A stretch of DNA of 64,000 nt from Variovorax paradoxus (GTDB taxonomy: Bacteria > Pseudomonadota > Gammaproteobacteria > Burkholderiales > Burkholderiaceae_C). Positions 49,795 to 57,604 of this stretch are shown here, one piece after another. A program made the position numbers and the translations under genes. The DNA lies in the NCBI RefSeq assembly GCF_902712855.1, contig NZ_LR743507.1, positions 978,001 through 1,042,000 of the forward strand, in the 5' to 3' direction. The notes beneath the pieces were generated by a model. It had not been told where the DNA came from and did no database searches. It saw only the letters and a list, made by a program, of their open reading frames with translations. Every line of letters begins with the position of its first letter. Positions within the stretch are counted from its first letter, which is position 1.

Positions 49795-50193
49795 TCAGCC
49801 GTCGCTGACGTGCCCCTGGTACTGGGGCAGGTCGTCCGCGATCGTGAACCATGGCGCCTTCGAGCCCACGAAGATGTGCGCGCCCGGCCGGATCGCCGGC
49901 GGGTCGGTCAGCGTGCCCAGCGTGACGTGCACGAACTGCCCGTCGCGCACCACGGACCAGAGCAGCGAGCCGCAATGTTCGCAGTGGATGTCGCCTGCGT
50001 CCGGCTGGCCGTACACCTTCACCCGGTCCTCGCCCTGCGTGATCGAGAGCCTGCCGCGTTCGATGCCGGCGAAAGGCTTGAAGGCCGAGCCCGTCGCGCG
50101 CCGGCAGTCCGTGCAGTGGCAGTTCAGCGCGTAGGCGAAGGCGTCGGCCACTTCGTAGCGGACGGCGCCGCACAGGCACCTGCCGGAAAGCAT
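49795..50193 (-). CDS. GFA family zinc protein (glutathione-dependent formaldehyde-activating-like)
   Basis: A 132-residue protein of the Mss4-like fold. Zinc-binding cysteines appear in SGRCLCGAVRYEV, NCHCTDCRRATG and CEHCGSLLW, all as in the GFA family. ATG 50193 is preferred to a GTG 9 bases upstream. Many GFA-family members have no proven glutathione or formaldehyde role, so only the fold is firm. It is downstream of the YebC-family gene with a 19-base gap. Confidence 0.88.
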   Translation of the reverse strand: MLSGRCLCGAVRYEVADAFAYALNCHCTDCRRATGSAFKPFAGIERGRLSITQGEDRVKVYGQPDAGDIHCEHCGSLLWSVVRDGQFVHVTLGTLTDPPAIRPGAHIFVGSKAPWFTIADDLPQYQGHVSDG

Positions 50194-50212
50194 GCGCGGC
50201 ACGCGCCCGGCG

Positions 50213-50926
50213 TCAGCCTGCGAGGCCGACGAACACGTTCTGCACGTCGTCGTTCGCGTCGATGGCGGCCAGGAAGGTCTCGACCTCTTCCAGGTCCGCC
50301 GCGCTCAGGCTGGCCGGGTCGACCGGGTTCTTGGGCTTGTAGCCCAGCTTGGCCGACAGCACGGTGAAGCCCTGCGCCGGCAGCGCGCGGCTCACCAGGT
50401 CGAGGTCGGTGGCGTCGGTGAGGAAGACCACGGGATGGTCTTCGGTGGCCGGCTCGAAGTCCTGGGCGCCGGCTTCGATGGCGGCCATTTCGGCGTCGGC
50501 ATCGGGTTTGGCGGGTTCGGCCTCGATCATGCCGACGTGGTCGAAGTCCCACGACACCGAGCCCGAGGTGCCCAGCTGGCCCTTGCGGAACAGCACGCGC
50601 ATTTCGGGCGCGGTGCGGTTCACGTTGTCGGTCAGGCACTCGACCATCACCGGCACGCGGTGCGGCGCGAAGCCTTCGTAGATCACGTGCTCGAAATGCA
50701 CCGATTCACCGGTGAGGCCGGCGCCTTTCTTGATGGCGCGGTCGAGCGTGTCCTTGGGCATCGAGACCTTGCGGGCCTGCTCCACCACGAGGCGAAGGCG
50801 CGAGTTGCCAGCCGGATCGGCGCCGTTGCGCGCGGCCATCATGATTTCCTTGGCGAGCTTGCCGAACAGCCGGCCCTTGGCATTGGCCGCCAGATCCTTG
50901 TGTTTCGCTTTCCATTGGGCGCCCAT
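50213..50926 (-). CDS. YebC/PmpR family protein (YeeN-like)
   Basis: A 237-residue member of the TACO1/YebC family, three-domain proteins linked to transcription control and to translation of difficult peptide stretches. The N-terminus MGAQWKAKHKDLAANAKGRL departs from the MAGHSKWANIKHRK form and looks more like the YeeN subgroup. PKDTLDRAIKKGAG and YEGFAPHRVPVMVECLTDNV are conserved blocks. ATG 50926 begins the conserved N-terminus. It is co-directional with the GFA gene. Confidence 0.9.
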   Translation of the reverse strand: MGAQWKAKHKDLAANAKGRLFGKLAKEIMMAARNGADPAGNSRLRLVVEQARKVSMPKDTLDRAIKKGAGLTGESVHFEHVIYEGFAPHRVPVMVECLTDNVNRTAPEMRVLFRKGQLGTSGSVSWDFDHVGMIEAEPAKPDADAEMAAIEAGAQDFEPATEDHPVVFLTDATDLDLVSRALPAQGFTVLSAKLGYKPKNPVDPASLSAADLEEVETFLAAIDANDDVQNVFVGLAG

Positions 50927-51108
50927 GACGTGTTTCCTTGAATGTGTGTTGCGGCCGGGTCTGGCGCTTGCCTGACTCTTGGCAGACTCTTGGCGGAAGG
51001 GCTGGATGACCGATTGGGGCGACTACTGTAGCCGCAGCGCAGGCGCCTGGGAACCGGCCGGCATGGCGGCGGCGTGCCGGCCCTGGGCCGACGCCCCGGA
51101 GGGCGGAC

Positions 51109-51453
51109 TCAGGCGGCCTGCAGCGCGTCGTCGAGCACCGCTTCCAGGCTGGCCAGCGCCATGCGCCGCCCCTCGAACTCACCCGTGCCCAGCGCGCAGT
51201 CGATGCATGCGACCACGCTGCCGCGCGGCTGGCCGCCCGGGTACTTCCGCAGCGCCAGCCGGACGCGCGACGCGCTCTCCCAGGTGGAACTGTCGGCCGA
51301 CCAGTGCGTGTCGGCAAAGCGGAAGACCACGCGCCCGGTGTCCTGCGCCACCACCTCGGGCGGGTACACCCACAGCGTGTTGCGCGCTTCCCAGGGCGTG
51401 GTGCGGACGGTGTAGCGCCCGTCGGGCGAGGTCGACATGATTTCGCTGTCCAT
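51109..51453 (-). CDS. Hypothetical protein
   Basis: A 114-residue soluble protein starting MDSEIMSTSPDGRYTVRTTP, with ATG 51453 behind a strong AAAGGAG site. It has a beta-rich first half (TLWVYPPEVVAQDTGRVVFR) and a C-terminal helix (MALASLEAVLDDAL). I do not recognise the family. It is single, with 182 bases before the YebC gene and a 7-bp tandem repeat 30 bases upstream of its start. No function is proposed. Confidence 0.7.
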   Translation of the reverse strand: MDSEIMSTSPDGRYTVRTTPWEARNTLWVYPPEVVAQDTGRVVFRFADTHWSADSSTWESASRVRLALRKYPGGQPRGSVVACIDCALGTGEFEGRRMALASLEAVLDDALQAA

Positions 51454-51483
51454 CGCGATGCTCCTTTCGTGCCCGATCCTATG

Positions 51484-51545
51484 GGGTGCCGGGTGCCGGG
51501 TGCCGGGTGCCGGGTGCCGGGTGCCGGGTGCCGGGTGCCGGGTGC
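51484..51545. repeat. Tandem 7-bp repeat, about 8.8 units
   Basis: Eight perfect GGGTGCC units plus a partial ninth (GGGTGC). The tract lies between two divergent genes, 30 bases from the start of the hypothetical gene and 80 bases before the PEP mutase-family gene. Such short repeats change length easily. No open gene requires it, so any effect would be on spacing in the promoter region. Confidence 0.95.
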
Positions 51546-51625
51546 GAACCGCAGTTTTCTCCAAGTCCGGCCGGCCCGTCCCGTCTACGCTGTGTTCGTT
51601 CCCACTTCCCCCGAAAGAAACGACC

Positions 51626-52462
51626 ATGCGATCCGACGACGCCTCACGCCAAGCCGACATCTTCCACCGCCTGCATGCAGGCCCCGGGCCGCTGGTGCTG
51701 GTCAATGCATGGGACGCGGTGAGCGCCCGCGTCGTCGAGCGCGCCGGGGCGACGGCCATCGGCACCACCAGCGCGGCCATGGCCTGGACGCTCGGCTACG
51801 CGGACGGCGAGCGCATGCCGGCCGAGGAGCTGGTCGCAGGCTGCGCCCGCATCTGCCGCGTGGCACGGGTGCCGGTGAGCGTGGACATCGAGCGCGGCTT
51901 CGGCGACAGCGCGCAGGCCGTGGCGGGCGTGGCGGCGCGGCTCGTCGGCATGGGCGTGGCCGGCATCAACATCGAGGACGGCACGGTGCCCGGCACGTCG
52001 GACCTGGCGCCGCCGGAGGTGCTGTGCGCGCGCATCGCCGCCATCCGGAGGCTGGACGACCGCTTCTTCATCAACGCGCGCACCGACGCCTACTTCGTGC
52101 CCTGGGACGACCCGGCGGCGCGCTTCGAGGAGGCGCTGCGCCGCGCGCGGCTGTACGCGGAGGCGGGCGCGGACGGCATCTTCGTGCCCGGCATGACCCA
52201 CCCCGAGGAGATCGCCCGCCTGTCGGACGCGGTGAAGCTGCCGCTGAACGTGTACGCGGGCTACGCCGGGGCGCCGCCGGCCGAGGCGCTCGCACGCGCG
52301 GGCGCGCGGCGCATCAGCCTGGGCTGCGGGCCGCTGCAATCGGCGCTGGGGCTGGTCGGACGCATCGCCGCGGAGGCCTTCGCGCAGGGCAGGTTCGGAG
52401 CAATGGGCGAGGGGATGCTGTCGGTCGGCGAACTCAACGGGCTCTTCGCCACCGCGCCCTGA
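51626..52462 (+). CDS. Isocitrate lyase/PEP mutase family protein
   Basis: A 278-residue TIM-barrel enzyme of the ICL/PEP mutase superfamily. The N-terminal NAWDAVSARVVERAGATAIG, the Mg-binding SVDIERGFGD and INIEDGTVPG and the INARTDAYF strand are typical. The isocitrate lyase KKCGH loop is absent, so it is one of the many lyases acting on small 2-oxo or branched acids (oxaloacetate-, methylisocitrate- or carboxyphosphonopyruvate-like). The substrate is open. ATG 51626 follows CCGAAAGAAACG. Confidence 0.88.
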   Translation: MRSDDASRQADIFHRLHAGPGPLVLVNAWDAVSARVVERAGATAIGTTSAAMAWTLGYADGERMPAEELVAGCARICRVARVPVSVDIERGFGDSAQAVAGVAARLVGMGVAGINIEDGTVPGTSDLAPPEVLCARIAAIRRLDDRFFINARTDAYFVPWDDPAARFEEALRRARLYAEAGADGIFVPGMTHPEEIARLSDAVKLPLNVYAGYAGAPPAEALARAGARRISLGCGPLQSALGLVGRIAAEAFAQGRFGAMGEGMLSVGELNGLFATAP

Positions 52463-52505
52463 GCCCTGCAGCTGCGCCCGCGCGTTCGGGTACAGTGGCG
52501 GCCCC

Positions 52506-53261
52506 TTGCCGCCGCCGACCCCGCCACAGCCCGGCGCTTCCAGCGCCCCCCGCAGCATCCGCCTCGAGGCGGTGACGCTGGTGCGCGGCAACCGGCGGGT
52601 GTTCGAAGGCCTCACGATCGCGCTGGACGAATCGCGCATCGGGCTGGTCGGCGACAACGGCGCGGGCAAGAGCAGCCTGTTCCGGCTGATCAGCGGGCTC
52701 GACCAGCCGGCGCAGGGGCGCGTCACGGTGCACGGCTGCGACACGCAGGCCGACCGCAAGCAGCTTTCCCGGCATGTGGGGCTGATGTTCCAGAACCCGG
52801 ACGACCAGATCATCTTTCCGACCGTGGCCGAGGAACTCGCCTTCAGCCTCACGGCACGTGGCGAGGCGCGGCAGACGGCGCGGCAGCAGGCGCGCGAATT
52901 CCTCGCGCAGCGCGGGCTGCAGGACTGGGCCGGGCGCGCCGTGGGCGAGCTGAGCCAGGGCCAGCGCCAGCAGGTGTGCCTGCTGGCGCTGCAGATCAGC
53001 CGGCCCGCGACCCTGCTGCTCGACGAGCCTTTCGCCAGCCTCGACCTGCTGAGCCAGGCGCGGCTGGCCGCGCAGCTCGACGCGACCGACCAGCAGATCG
53101 TCGTGTCCACCCATCTGCTGGAGCACGTGCACGACTTCGAGCGCGTGCTGTGGCTCGATCAGGGTCGGGTGCGCGCGGACGGTCCGGGCCGCGAGGTGTG
53201 CGAGGCCTATTCGGAGAACGTGCGCGAGCGCGCGGCGGCCGAGCGGGGGCGCGGTGCGTAG
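52506..53261 (+). CDS. bioM: Biotin ECF transporter ATPase (BioM)
   Basis: A 251-residue ABC ATPase of the energy-coupling factor type. Walker A GDNGAGKSS, Q-loop FQNPDDQIIFPTVAEELAF (the ECF A-component hallmark), signature LSQGQRQQVCLLAL, Walker B LLLDEPFASLDLLSQ. The predicted start is TTG 52506; residues before SIRLEAVTLVRG are Pro/Ser-rich, so the exact start is uncertain. It overlaps bioN by 8 bases. With BioN and BioY it imports biotin. Confidence 0.9.
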   Translation: MPPPTPPQPGASSAPRSIRLEAVTLVRGNRRVFEGLTIALDESRIGLVGDNGAGKSSLFRLISGLDQPAQGRVTVHGCDTQADRKQLSRHVGLMFQNPDDQIIFPTVAEELAFSLTARGEARQTARQQAREFLAQRGLQDWAGRAVGELSQGQRQQVCLLALQISRPATLLLDEPFASLDLLSQARLAAQLDATDQQIVVSTHLLEHVHDFERVLWLDQGRVRADGPGREVCEAYSENVRERAAAERGRGA

Positions 53262-53847
53262 CCTCTACTCGGAGCAGCCCACCTGGATGCACGCGATGGC
53301 GGCATGGCTGAAGCTGGCGGTGCTGTCGGCGTGCGGCACGCTGCTGGTGCTGGTCGACCGCCCTGCGGTCCTGGCGGCGGCCTGCGCGGCGGCGCTGCTG
53401 CTGTTCGCGTCGCTCGGGCCGCCCGCATGGCGCCGCGTTCGCATGCTGCTCGGCGTGGCCATCGCGGGCGGGCTGATCGTCGGCTTCCACTGGGCCATGG
53501 GCACGACCGTGCTGGGCGCGGCCAGCGCATTGCGCCTCGGCAGCGCCGCCACGCTCGCGCTGATGCTCACGCTGACCACGCGCTTCGAGGACCTGCTGGC
53601 GGTGCTCGAGGCGGTGCTGCACCCGCTGCAGCGCTTCGGCGTTCCGACGGAGCGCATCGCGCTCGGCCTTGGCCTGATGCTGCGCTTCGCCGAGAATTTC
53701 TATGTGCAGTGGCAACGGCTGGACGATGCCTACCGGGCGCGCACGGGCCACGGCGGCGGCCTGCGGCTTCTTGCACCGCTCACCATCCGCACGCTGCAGA
53801 CGGCCGAGCGCGTCGCCGATGCGCTGGCCGCGCGGCTCGGCCGCTGA
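53254..53847 (+). CDS. bioN: Biotin ECF transporter T-component (BioN)
   Basis: A 197-residue membrane protein of the CbiQ/EcfT type with about five hydrophobic segments. The Ala-Arg-x-Gly coupling motif is seen in DDAYRARTGHGG near residue 160. GTG 53254 overlaps the end of bioM. It couples ATP hydrolysis by BioM to substrate movement by BioY. Family detection is supported by position between bioM and bioY. Confidence 0.9.
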   Translation: MRSLYSEQPTWMHAMAAWLKLAVLSACGTLLVLVDRPAVLAAACAAALLLFASLGPPAWRRVRMLLGVAIAGGLIVGFHWAMGTTVLGAASALRLGSAATLALMLTLTTRFEDLLAVLEAVLHPLQRFGVPTERIALGLGLMLRFAENFYVQWQRLDDAYRARTGHGGGLRLLAPLTIRTLQTAERVADALAARLGR

Positions 53848-53889
53848 TCCCTTCCGTTTCCACCCGACCTTTTTCCGATAGCGAACGCC

Positions 53890-54480
53890 ATGACCACCAC
53901 AGGCTCCCTCACTTCGTCCCGTTCGCTGTCCTACATCGCGCTGTTCGCGGCGCTGATGGCGGTGTTCGGCCTGATCCCCAAGATCGACCTGCCGTTCGGC
54001 GTGCCGATCACGCTGCAGTCGCTGGGCGTGATGCTGGCGGGCTGCCTGCTCGGACCGCGCCGCGGCTTCCTGGCGATCGCGCTGTTCCTGCTGGCCGTGG
54101 CGCTGGGGCTGCCGCTGCTGCCGGGCGGCCGCGGCGGGCTGAGCGTCTTCGTCGGACCGACCTCGGGCTTCTTGTTCGGGTGGATGTTCGGTGCATTCAC
54201 CTGCGGCCTGCTGATGCGCCTGGCAATGCGCCGCATGGCGGGCGCCACCGGCCTGCCGCTGCTGGCGGCGGCTTTCCTGTCGTCGCTGGTCGGCGGGATC
54301 GTGGTGGTCTATGCCGTCGGCATCGCCGGGCTCGCGTGGATCGCCCACATGTCGCTGTCGCAGGCTGCGCTGGCCATGCTGGTTTTCATTCCCGGCGACC
54401 TGATCAAGTGCGGCGTCTGCGCGATGCTCGTGCAGACGGTGATGCGGGGCCTGCCGGGCTGGCGGCTCGATCGCGACTGA
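53890..54480 (+). CDS. bioY: Biotin transporter S-component (BioY)
   Basis: A 196-residue BioY with six hydrophobic segments. Characteristic blocks are PFGVPITLQSLGVMLAGCLL, GPRRGFLAIALFLLAVALGL, GPTSGFLFGWMFGAF and the final FIPGDLIKCGVCAML. It binds biotin in the membrane and can act alone or with BioMN. It lies 42 bases after bioN and completes the bioMNY operon. Confidence 0.95.
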   Translation: MTTTGSLTSSRSLSYIALFAALMAVFGLIPKIDLPFGVPITLQSLGVMLAGCLLGPRRGFLAIALFLLAVALGLPLLPGGRGGLSVFVGPTSGFLFGWMFGAFTCGLLMRLAMRRMAGATGLPLLAAAFLSSLVGGIVVVYAVGIAGLAWIAHMSLSQAALAMLVFIPGDLIKCGVCAMLVQTVMRGLPGWRLDRD

Positions 54481-54495
54481 GAAGGGCCCGGCCGG

Positions 54496-54975
54496 CTATC
54501 CGGCGTGCCGCCTGAAGACGGTGGCCGACAGGTAGTCCTTGCGCGGACCGTGCACCGTGTGGCGGATGACGAAGCTGCCGTCCGCGAGAAAGCGGTAGCT
54601 GCTGTCGTAGGTGTCGGGCGTGCACAGGTGCGTGGCCGAGCCGGCCAGCGCGTCGCCGTCGCGTACCACCTCGATGGCGAGGAACAGGCGTGGGGGGCTC
54701 TCGGCGAAATGCACGACGAAGCCGCCAGGGGCCCTTTCGAACAGGTACTCGCGGTGGCCGTCGAACTCCTTGCCATCGGCCAGGCGGATGCGGCCTTCCT
54801 CGCGGTACCTCGACCAACCCTGCGCCGTGGGCGTGAACACCGCCATGCCCGTCATCGTGGCCTGGCCCTCGATGGTGCGCTCCAGGGTCCAAGCGCCTGT
54901 CAGCCGGTCGAACACGGTGCCCGGCGTGCCCCACGGGGCCCGGATGGTCGGAGGGGTGGAAGCCGGCGCATGCAT
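54496..54975 (-). CDS. DUF6314-like conserved hypothetical protein
   Basis: A 159-residue protein with a lipocalin-like beta-barrel pattern. FDRLTGAWTLERTIEGQATM begins the domain, then FTPTAQGWSRYREEGRIRLA, EYLFERAPGGFVVHF and HTVHGPRKDYLSATVFRR. This pattern fits DUF6314, whose function is unknown. No signal peptide. It converges on bioY with 15 bases between the stops. Confidence 0.75.
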   Translation of the reverse strand: MHAPASTPPTIRAPWGTPGTVFDRLTGAWTLERTIEGQATMTGMAVFTPTAQGWSRYREEGRIRLADGKEFDGHREYLFERAPGGFVVHFAESPPRLFLAIEVVRDGDALAGSATHLCTPDTYDSSYRFLADGSFVIRHTVHGPRKDYLSATVFRRHAG

Positions 54976-55233
54976 GCGGCGACTCTACGGCAAGGGGCGC
55001 ACCCGCTCCCGGACGGGGTGATTGTTTCCAATGTGTGAACACCGTGGTTCGTTTGTCTAAGGGTTTTTACTTAGATCGAGGCGCACAATTCATCTCACGG
55101 ACCAGCCACCCGGTTGACCCGAAAGAACAGGGCCCCGAGCGAGGTGGCCGCCCCCGGAGGGACGGTGACCCACCCAAGACCGGTTCGAAATCATCCAAGT
55201 GCAAAAAGAACTGAACGAACAAAGGACAACCAA
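54976..55233 (+). promoter_or_regulatory. 258-base leader of a secreted repeat-protein gene
   Basis: No gene is seen. An inverted repeat CTAAG-GGTTTTTA-CTTAG (55057-55074) sits in an AT-rich patch likely to be the promoter. Downstream, a GC-rich section from about 55105 to 55180 can fold; GGTGG (55143-55147) pairs with CCACC (55170-55174) around a CCC...GGG inner stem. A structured 5' leader is inferred. I do not recognise a known riboswitch. Confidence 0.4.
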
Positions 55234-55614
55234 ATGACCGCCTCGAAGCTCCTCTCCGCCATCTCCATCGCCCTGCTGGCCGCCGCCGGTGCCGCCCACG
55301 CCGAAACGTACGACGGCGTGCATCAACTGACCTCGGCCGCCAGCCGTGCCGACGTCGCCAGCCAGGCCGTGGTCGCCGCCCACAGCGCCAATCCCTACGC
55401 CACCGGTGCCAACGCCGGCCCGGCGCCCGTGATCGTGTCGACCGCCAACCGTGCTGCCGTCCGTGCCGAAGCCGTGGCCGCCGCCCACAGCGCCGACCCG
55501 TATGCCGAAGGCGCTACCGCCGGTGTCGCACCGCTGGTCGCCAGCACGGTGGACCGCGCGGCCGTGCGTGCCGCAGCCCGCGCTGCCGCCCGCGGCGACA
55601 ACCTGCCGCTGTAA
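55234..55614 (+). CDS. Small secreted protein with three internal repeats
   Basis: A 126-residue exported protein. The signal peptide ends near GAAHA-ETY (residues 1-23). The mature part is made of a repeated unit of about 36 residues: SRADVASQAVVAAHSANPYA, then NRAAVRAEAVAAAHSADPYA, then a truncated DRAAVRAAARAAARGDNLPL. The first two also share GANAGPAPVIVST / GATAGVAPLVAST. It resembles the DUF4148-like small periplasmic proteins that are abundant in Comamonadaceae. Function unknown. A strong terminator follows. Confidence 0.8.
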   Translation: MTASKLLSAISIALLAAAGAAHAETYDGVHQLTSAASRADVASQAVVAAHSANPYATGANAGPAPVIVSTANRAAVRAEAVAAAHSADPYAEGATAGVAPLVASTVDRAAVRAAARAAARGDNLPL

Positions 55615-55650
55615 TCCGCTGCACCAGCCTGCGGGCTGGACAAGCACAGA

Positions 55651-55687
55651 AGGCCGGCCATGCGATTGCATGGCCGGCCTTTTTTTT
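55651..55687 (+). terminator. Intrinsic terminator
   Basis: AGGCCGGCCATGC-GATT-GCATGGCCGGCCT followed by a run of eight T. A 13 bp perfect stem ends the transcript of the secreted repeat protein 36 bases after its stop. Confidence 0.95.
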
Positions 55688-55734
55688 GTGCATCAGCGAG
55701 GGGCCGCGGCTAGGCGCCTCGGCGCCCATGCGCC

Positions 55735-56853
55735 TCAGCGCAAAGGCAATTCGCGCAACGCCGCCACGAGGAACGGCGGCCCGTCCGGCATGGCCGCATC
55801 GTGCAGCGCGACGAACCATTGCGACGCACCCTCGCGTGCGGCGTGCGCGCCGAGCGTCCATGCATAGATGCGCCGGTCTTCGCGCGCGTCCCCGCACAGC
55901 GCGGCGGTCTCGTCGCGGCACTCGTCCACCAGCACCGCACGGCCGCCGGGTTCGTGGCGGATCGCCCGCTGCATCAGCCGGACGACGATGCGTTCCGGCG
56001 CCACCGTGCGTTCACCGTCGCGCGCGGCCGGCACCGTGGCACGCAGGCGCTGGTCCAGCGGCGCATTCATGCGAAAACCTTCGCCGACCTCCAGCGACAT
56101 GTTCTCCAGCGCCACGCGCACACGGCGGCGCTCGCGCAGCGTCGTCGCGATGAACGTCACCGTCGCCACAGAGAAGATGCCGAAGAAGGGAACACCCGCC
56201 AGCAGCCACAGCCATTCCCAGCCGCCGCGCAGCGACCAGGTGATGGCCTCGAAGCCGAACGACGCCATGAAGCCCAGCACCGCCAGCGCGACCAGCCATC
56301 CGATCCAGCCCGCGGCCGACCGCTTCACGCGCTCGGTGGCCTGCGGCGCGTCGGAGGTCCATTCGGTCGCGAGGCGTTCGGCCAGCGGCGGCAGCCCGAC
56401 CACGCGCGGGTCCGGCCAGGGCGACCAGAAACCGGCGGGTGCCGGGTCCGACAGCGCGATCCATTGCACGTCGGTCCACGTGGGCGCGAAGGCGGTGGCG
56501 GTTTCCTCGCCTTCCACGCGCAGCGCGGGCGCGGCGATGCCCTCGGGCGGCGCGTCGTCGAACTCGCGCATGTACACGCCGGGCGCGCGGTGCATGCGCC
56601 GCGAGGCGATGTCGACGATCAGCGTGTCGGTGCCCACCATCGCCGCCTGGTAGCGCCCGTCGGACGACGAGCGCGCATGGCCCGGCGCCTGTCCGAGCGT
56701 GTGGGCGATCAGGTCGATGGAAGGGTGGCGCAGCGGCATGAAGAGCCGCGAGCATAGCCATTCGCCCGGCATGGCGGCGGTGCCGGCTCGGCGCCCTGCG
56801 GCCGCGCGTTCTTCGCCGAAAGGCGCATTGCCTTGCCCCGGTGCATCCTTCAT
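55735..56853 (-). CDS. Hypothetical protein with two membrane segments
   Basis: Up to 372 residues. Two adjacent hydrophobic segments lie in the middle (AAGWIGWLVALAVLGFMASF and WLWLLAGVPFFGIFSVATVT), with soluble regions on both sides. The N-terminal part has an immunoglobulin-unrelated DIASRRMHRAPGVYMREFDD stretch, and the C-terminal half after RERRRVRV is probably cytoplasmic. No family recognised. The start is unclear: 56853, 56772 (MPGEWL) and a later Met are possible. It converges on the terminator of the secreted repeat protein. Confidence 0.65.
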   Translation of the reverse strand: MKDAPGQGNAPFGEERAAAGRRAGTAAMPGEWLCSRLFMPLRHPSIDLIAHTLGQAPGHARSSSDGRYQAAMVGTDTLIVDIASRRMHRAPGVYMREFDDAPPEGIAAPALRVEGEETATAFAPTWTDVQWIALSDPAPAGFWSPWPDPRVVGLPPLAERLATEWTSDAPQATERVKRSAAGWIGWLVALAVLGFMASFGFEAITWSLRGGWEWLWLLAGVPFFGIFSVATVTFIATTLRERRRVRVALENMSLEVGEGFRMNAPLDQRLRATVPAARDGERTVAPERIVVRLMQRAIRHEPGGRAVLVDECRDETAALCGDAREDRRIYAWTLGAHAAREGASQWFVALHDAAMPDGPPFLVAALRELPLR

Positions 56854-56962
56854 GATGGCGCGGCGCGGAAGGGTGGCCGCAAGGTCTCATGCTTTCGCAT
56901 TAATGCGCCATCCTGGTGCGGTGGGCGAGAATCAAGGCGCTCCCGCCGGCAATCAAGAAAGC

Positions 56963-57604
56963 ATGATCCGTCGCCGCCAATGCGGCAACCCAACACGCAT
57001 GGCCCTCACTCTCGACCCCGAAGACACGCGCGGACGCATCCACGATCTCGTGTGGAGCGGCTTTCATCCCGATGCCGACGTCGAATGGATGATCACCGAC
57101 GAATACCTCGACCCGGACGAACTCTCCGCCGAGGACCGCGCCTGGGTCAAGGCCGAGGCCGCGCGCGCCTGCGCCGCCAAGCGTGCCGCCGAAGCCGGCT
57201 GGCCTGTGCAGACCGAGTACGACCGGCTCGAGGCGGTGTTCGCGCAGCTGCGCGGCGAGAAGATCATCGCGCTGCACCGCGCCGGCAATACCCTGGCCGA
57301 CGGCCATGACGACGTGCGCGAACAGTGGCGCGCCGCGGGCCGCCTCGACTCGGGCATCCGCGGCTGCTGCTTCTATCACTCGCAGGACCTCGACACGGCG
57401 GTGCGCACCGGACGGCTGCACCTGGCGTTCAGCGGCGGCATGATCCCCGAGATCGAGCAGCGCGAGGCCAACACGGTGGTCGTGGGCCATCGCATCGTCG
57501 AACTGCTGCGCGCTGCCGGCTTCGGCGCGCAATGGAGCGGCAACATCAACGAGCGCATCGAGGCCGACCTCGGCCAATGGCGCAAGCGAGGCCCGTCCGC
57601 GTGA
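56963..57604 (+). CDS. DUF6891-like conserved hypothetical protein
   Basis: A protein of 213 residues from ATG 56963, or 201 from ATG 56999. Conserved-looking blocks are IHDLVWSGFHPDADVEWMIT, RLEAVFAQLRGEKIIALHRA, DSGIRGCCFYHSQDLDTAV and a C-terminal AAGFGAQWSGNINERIEADL. The pattern resembles DUF6891, function unknown. AAGAAAG stands just before the first start. Its stop overlaps the GTG of the next gene, so the two are co-translated. Confidence 0.7.
   Translation: MIRRRQCGNPTRMALTLDPEDTRGRIHDLVWSGFHPDADVEWMITDEYLDPDELSAEDRAWVKAEAARACAAKRAAEAGWPVQTEYDRLEAVFAQLRGEKIIALHRAGNTLADGHDDVREQWRAAGRLDSGIRGCCFYHSQDLDTAVRTGRLHLAFSGGMIPEIEQREANTVVVGHRIVELLRAAGFGAQWSGNINERIEADLGQWRKRGPSA

Noticed and set aside
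49282..50367. A 361-residue extended SSB reading through the terminator
   Set aside because: The extension runs antisense to the GFA gene and crosses a strong terminator; the canonical acidic tail is in the next frame.
51484..51545. Short tandem repeat as a minimal CRISPR or an origin iteron set
   Set aside because: The 7-bp units are contiguous with no spacers and no replication gene or DnaA boxes nearby.
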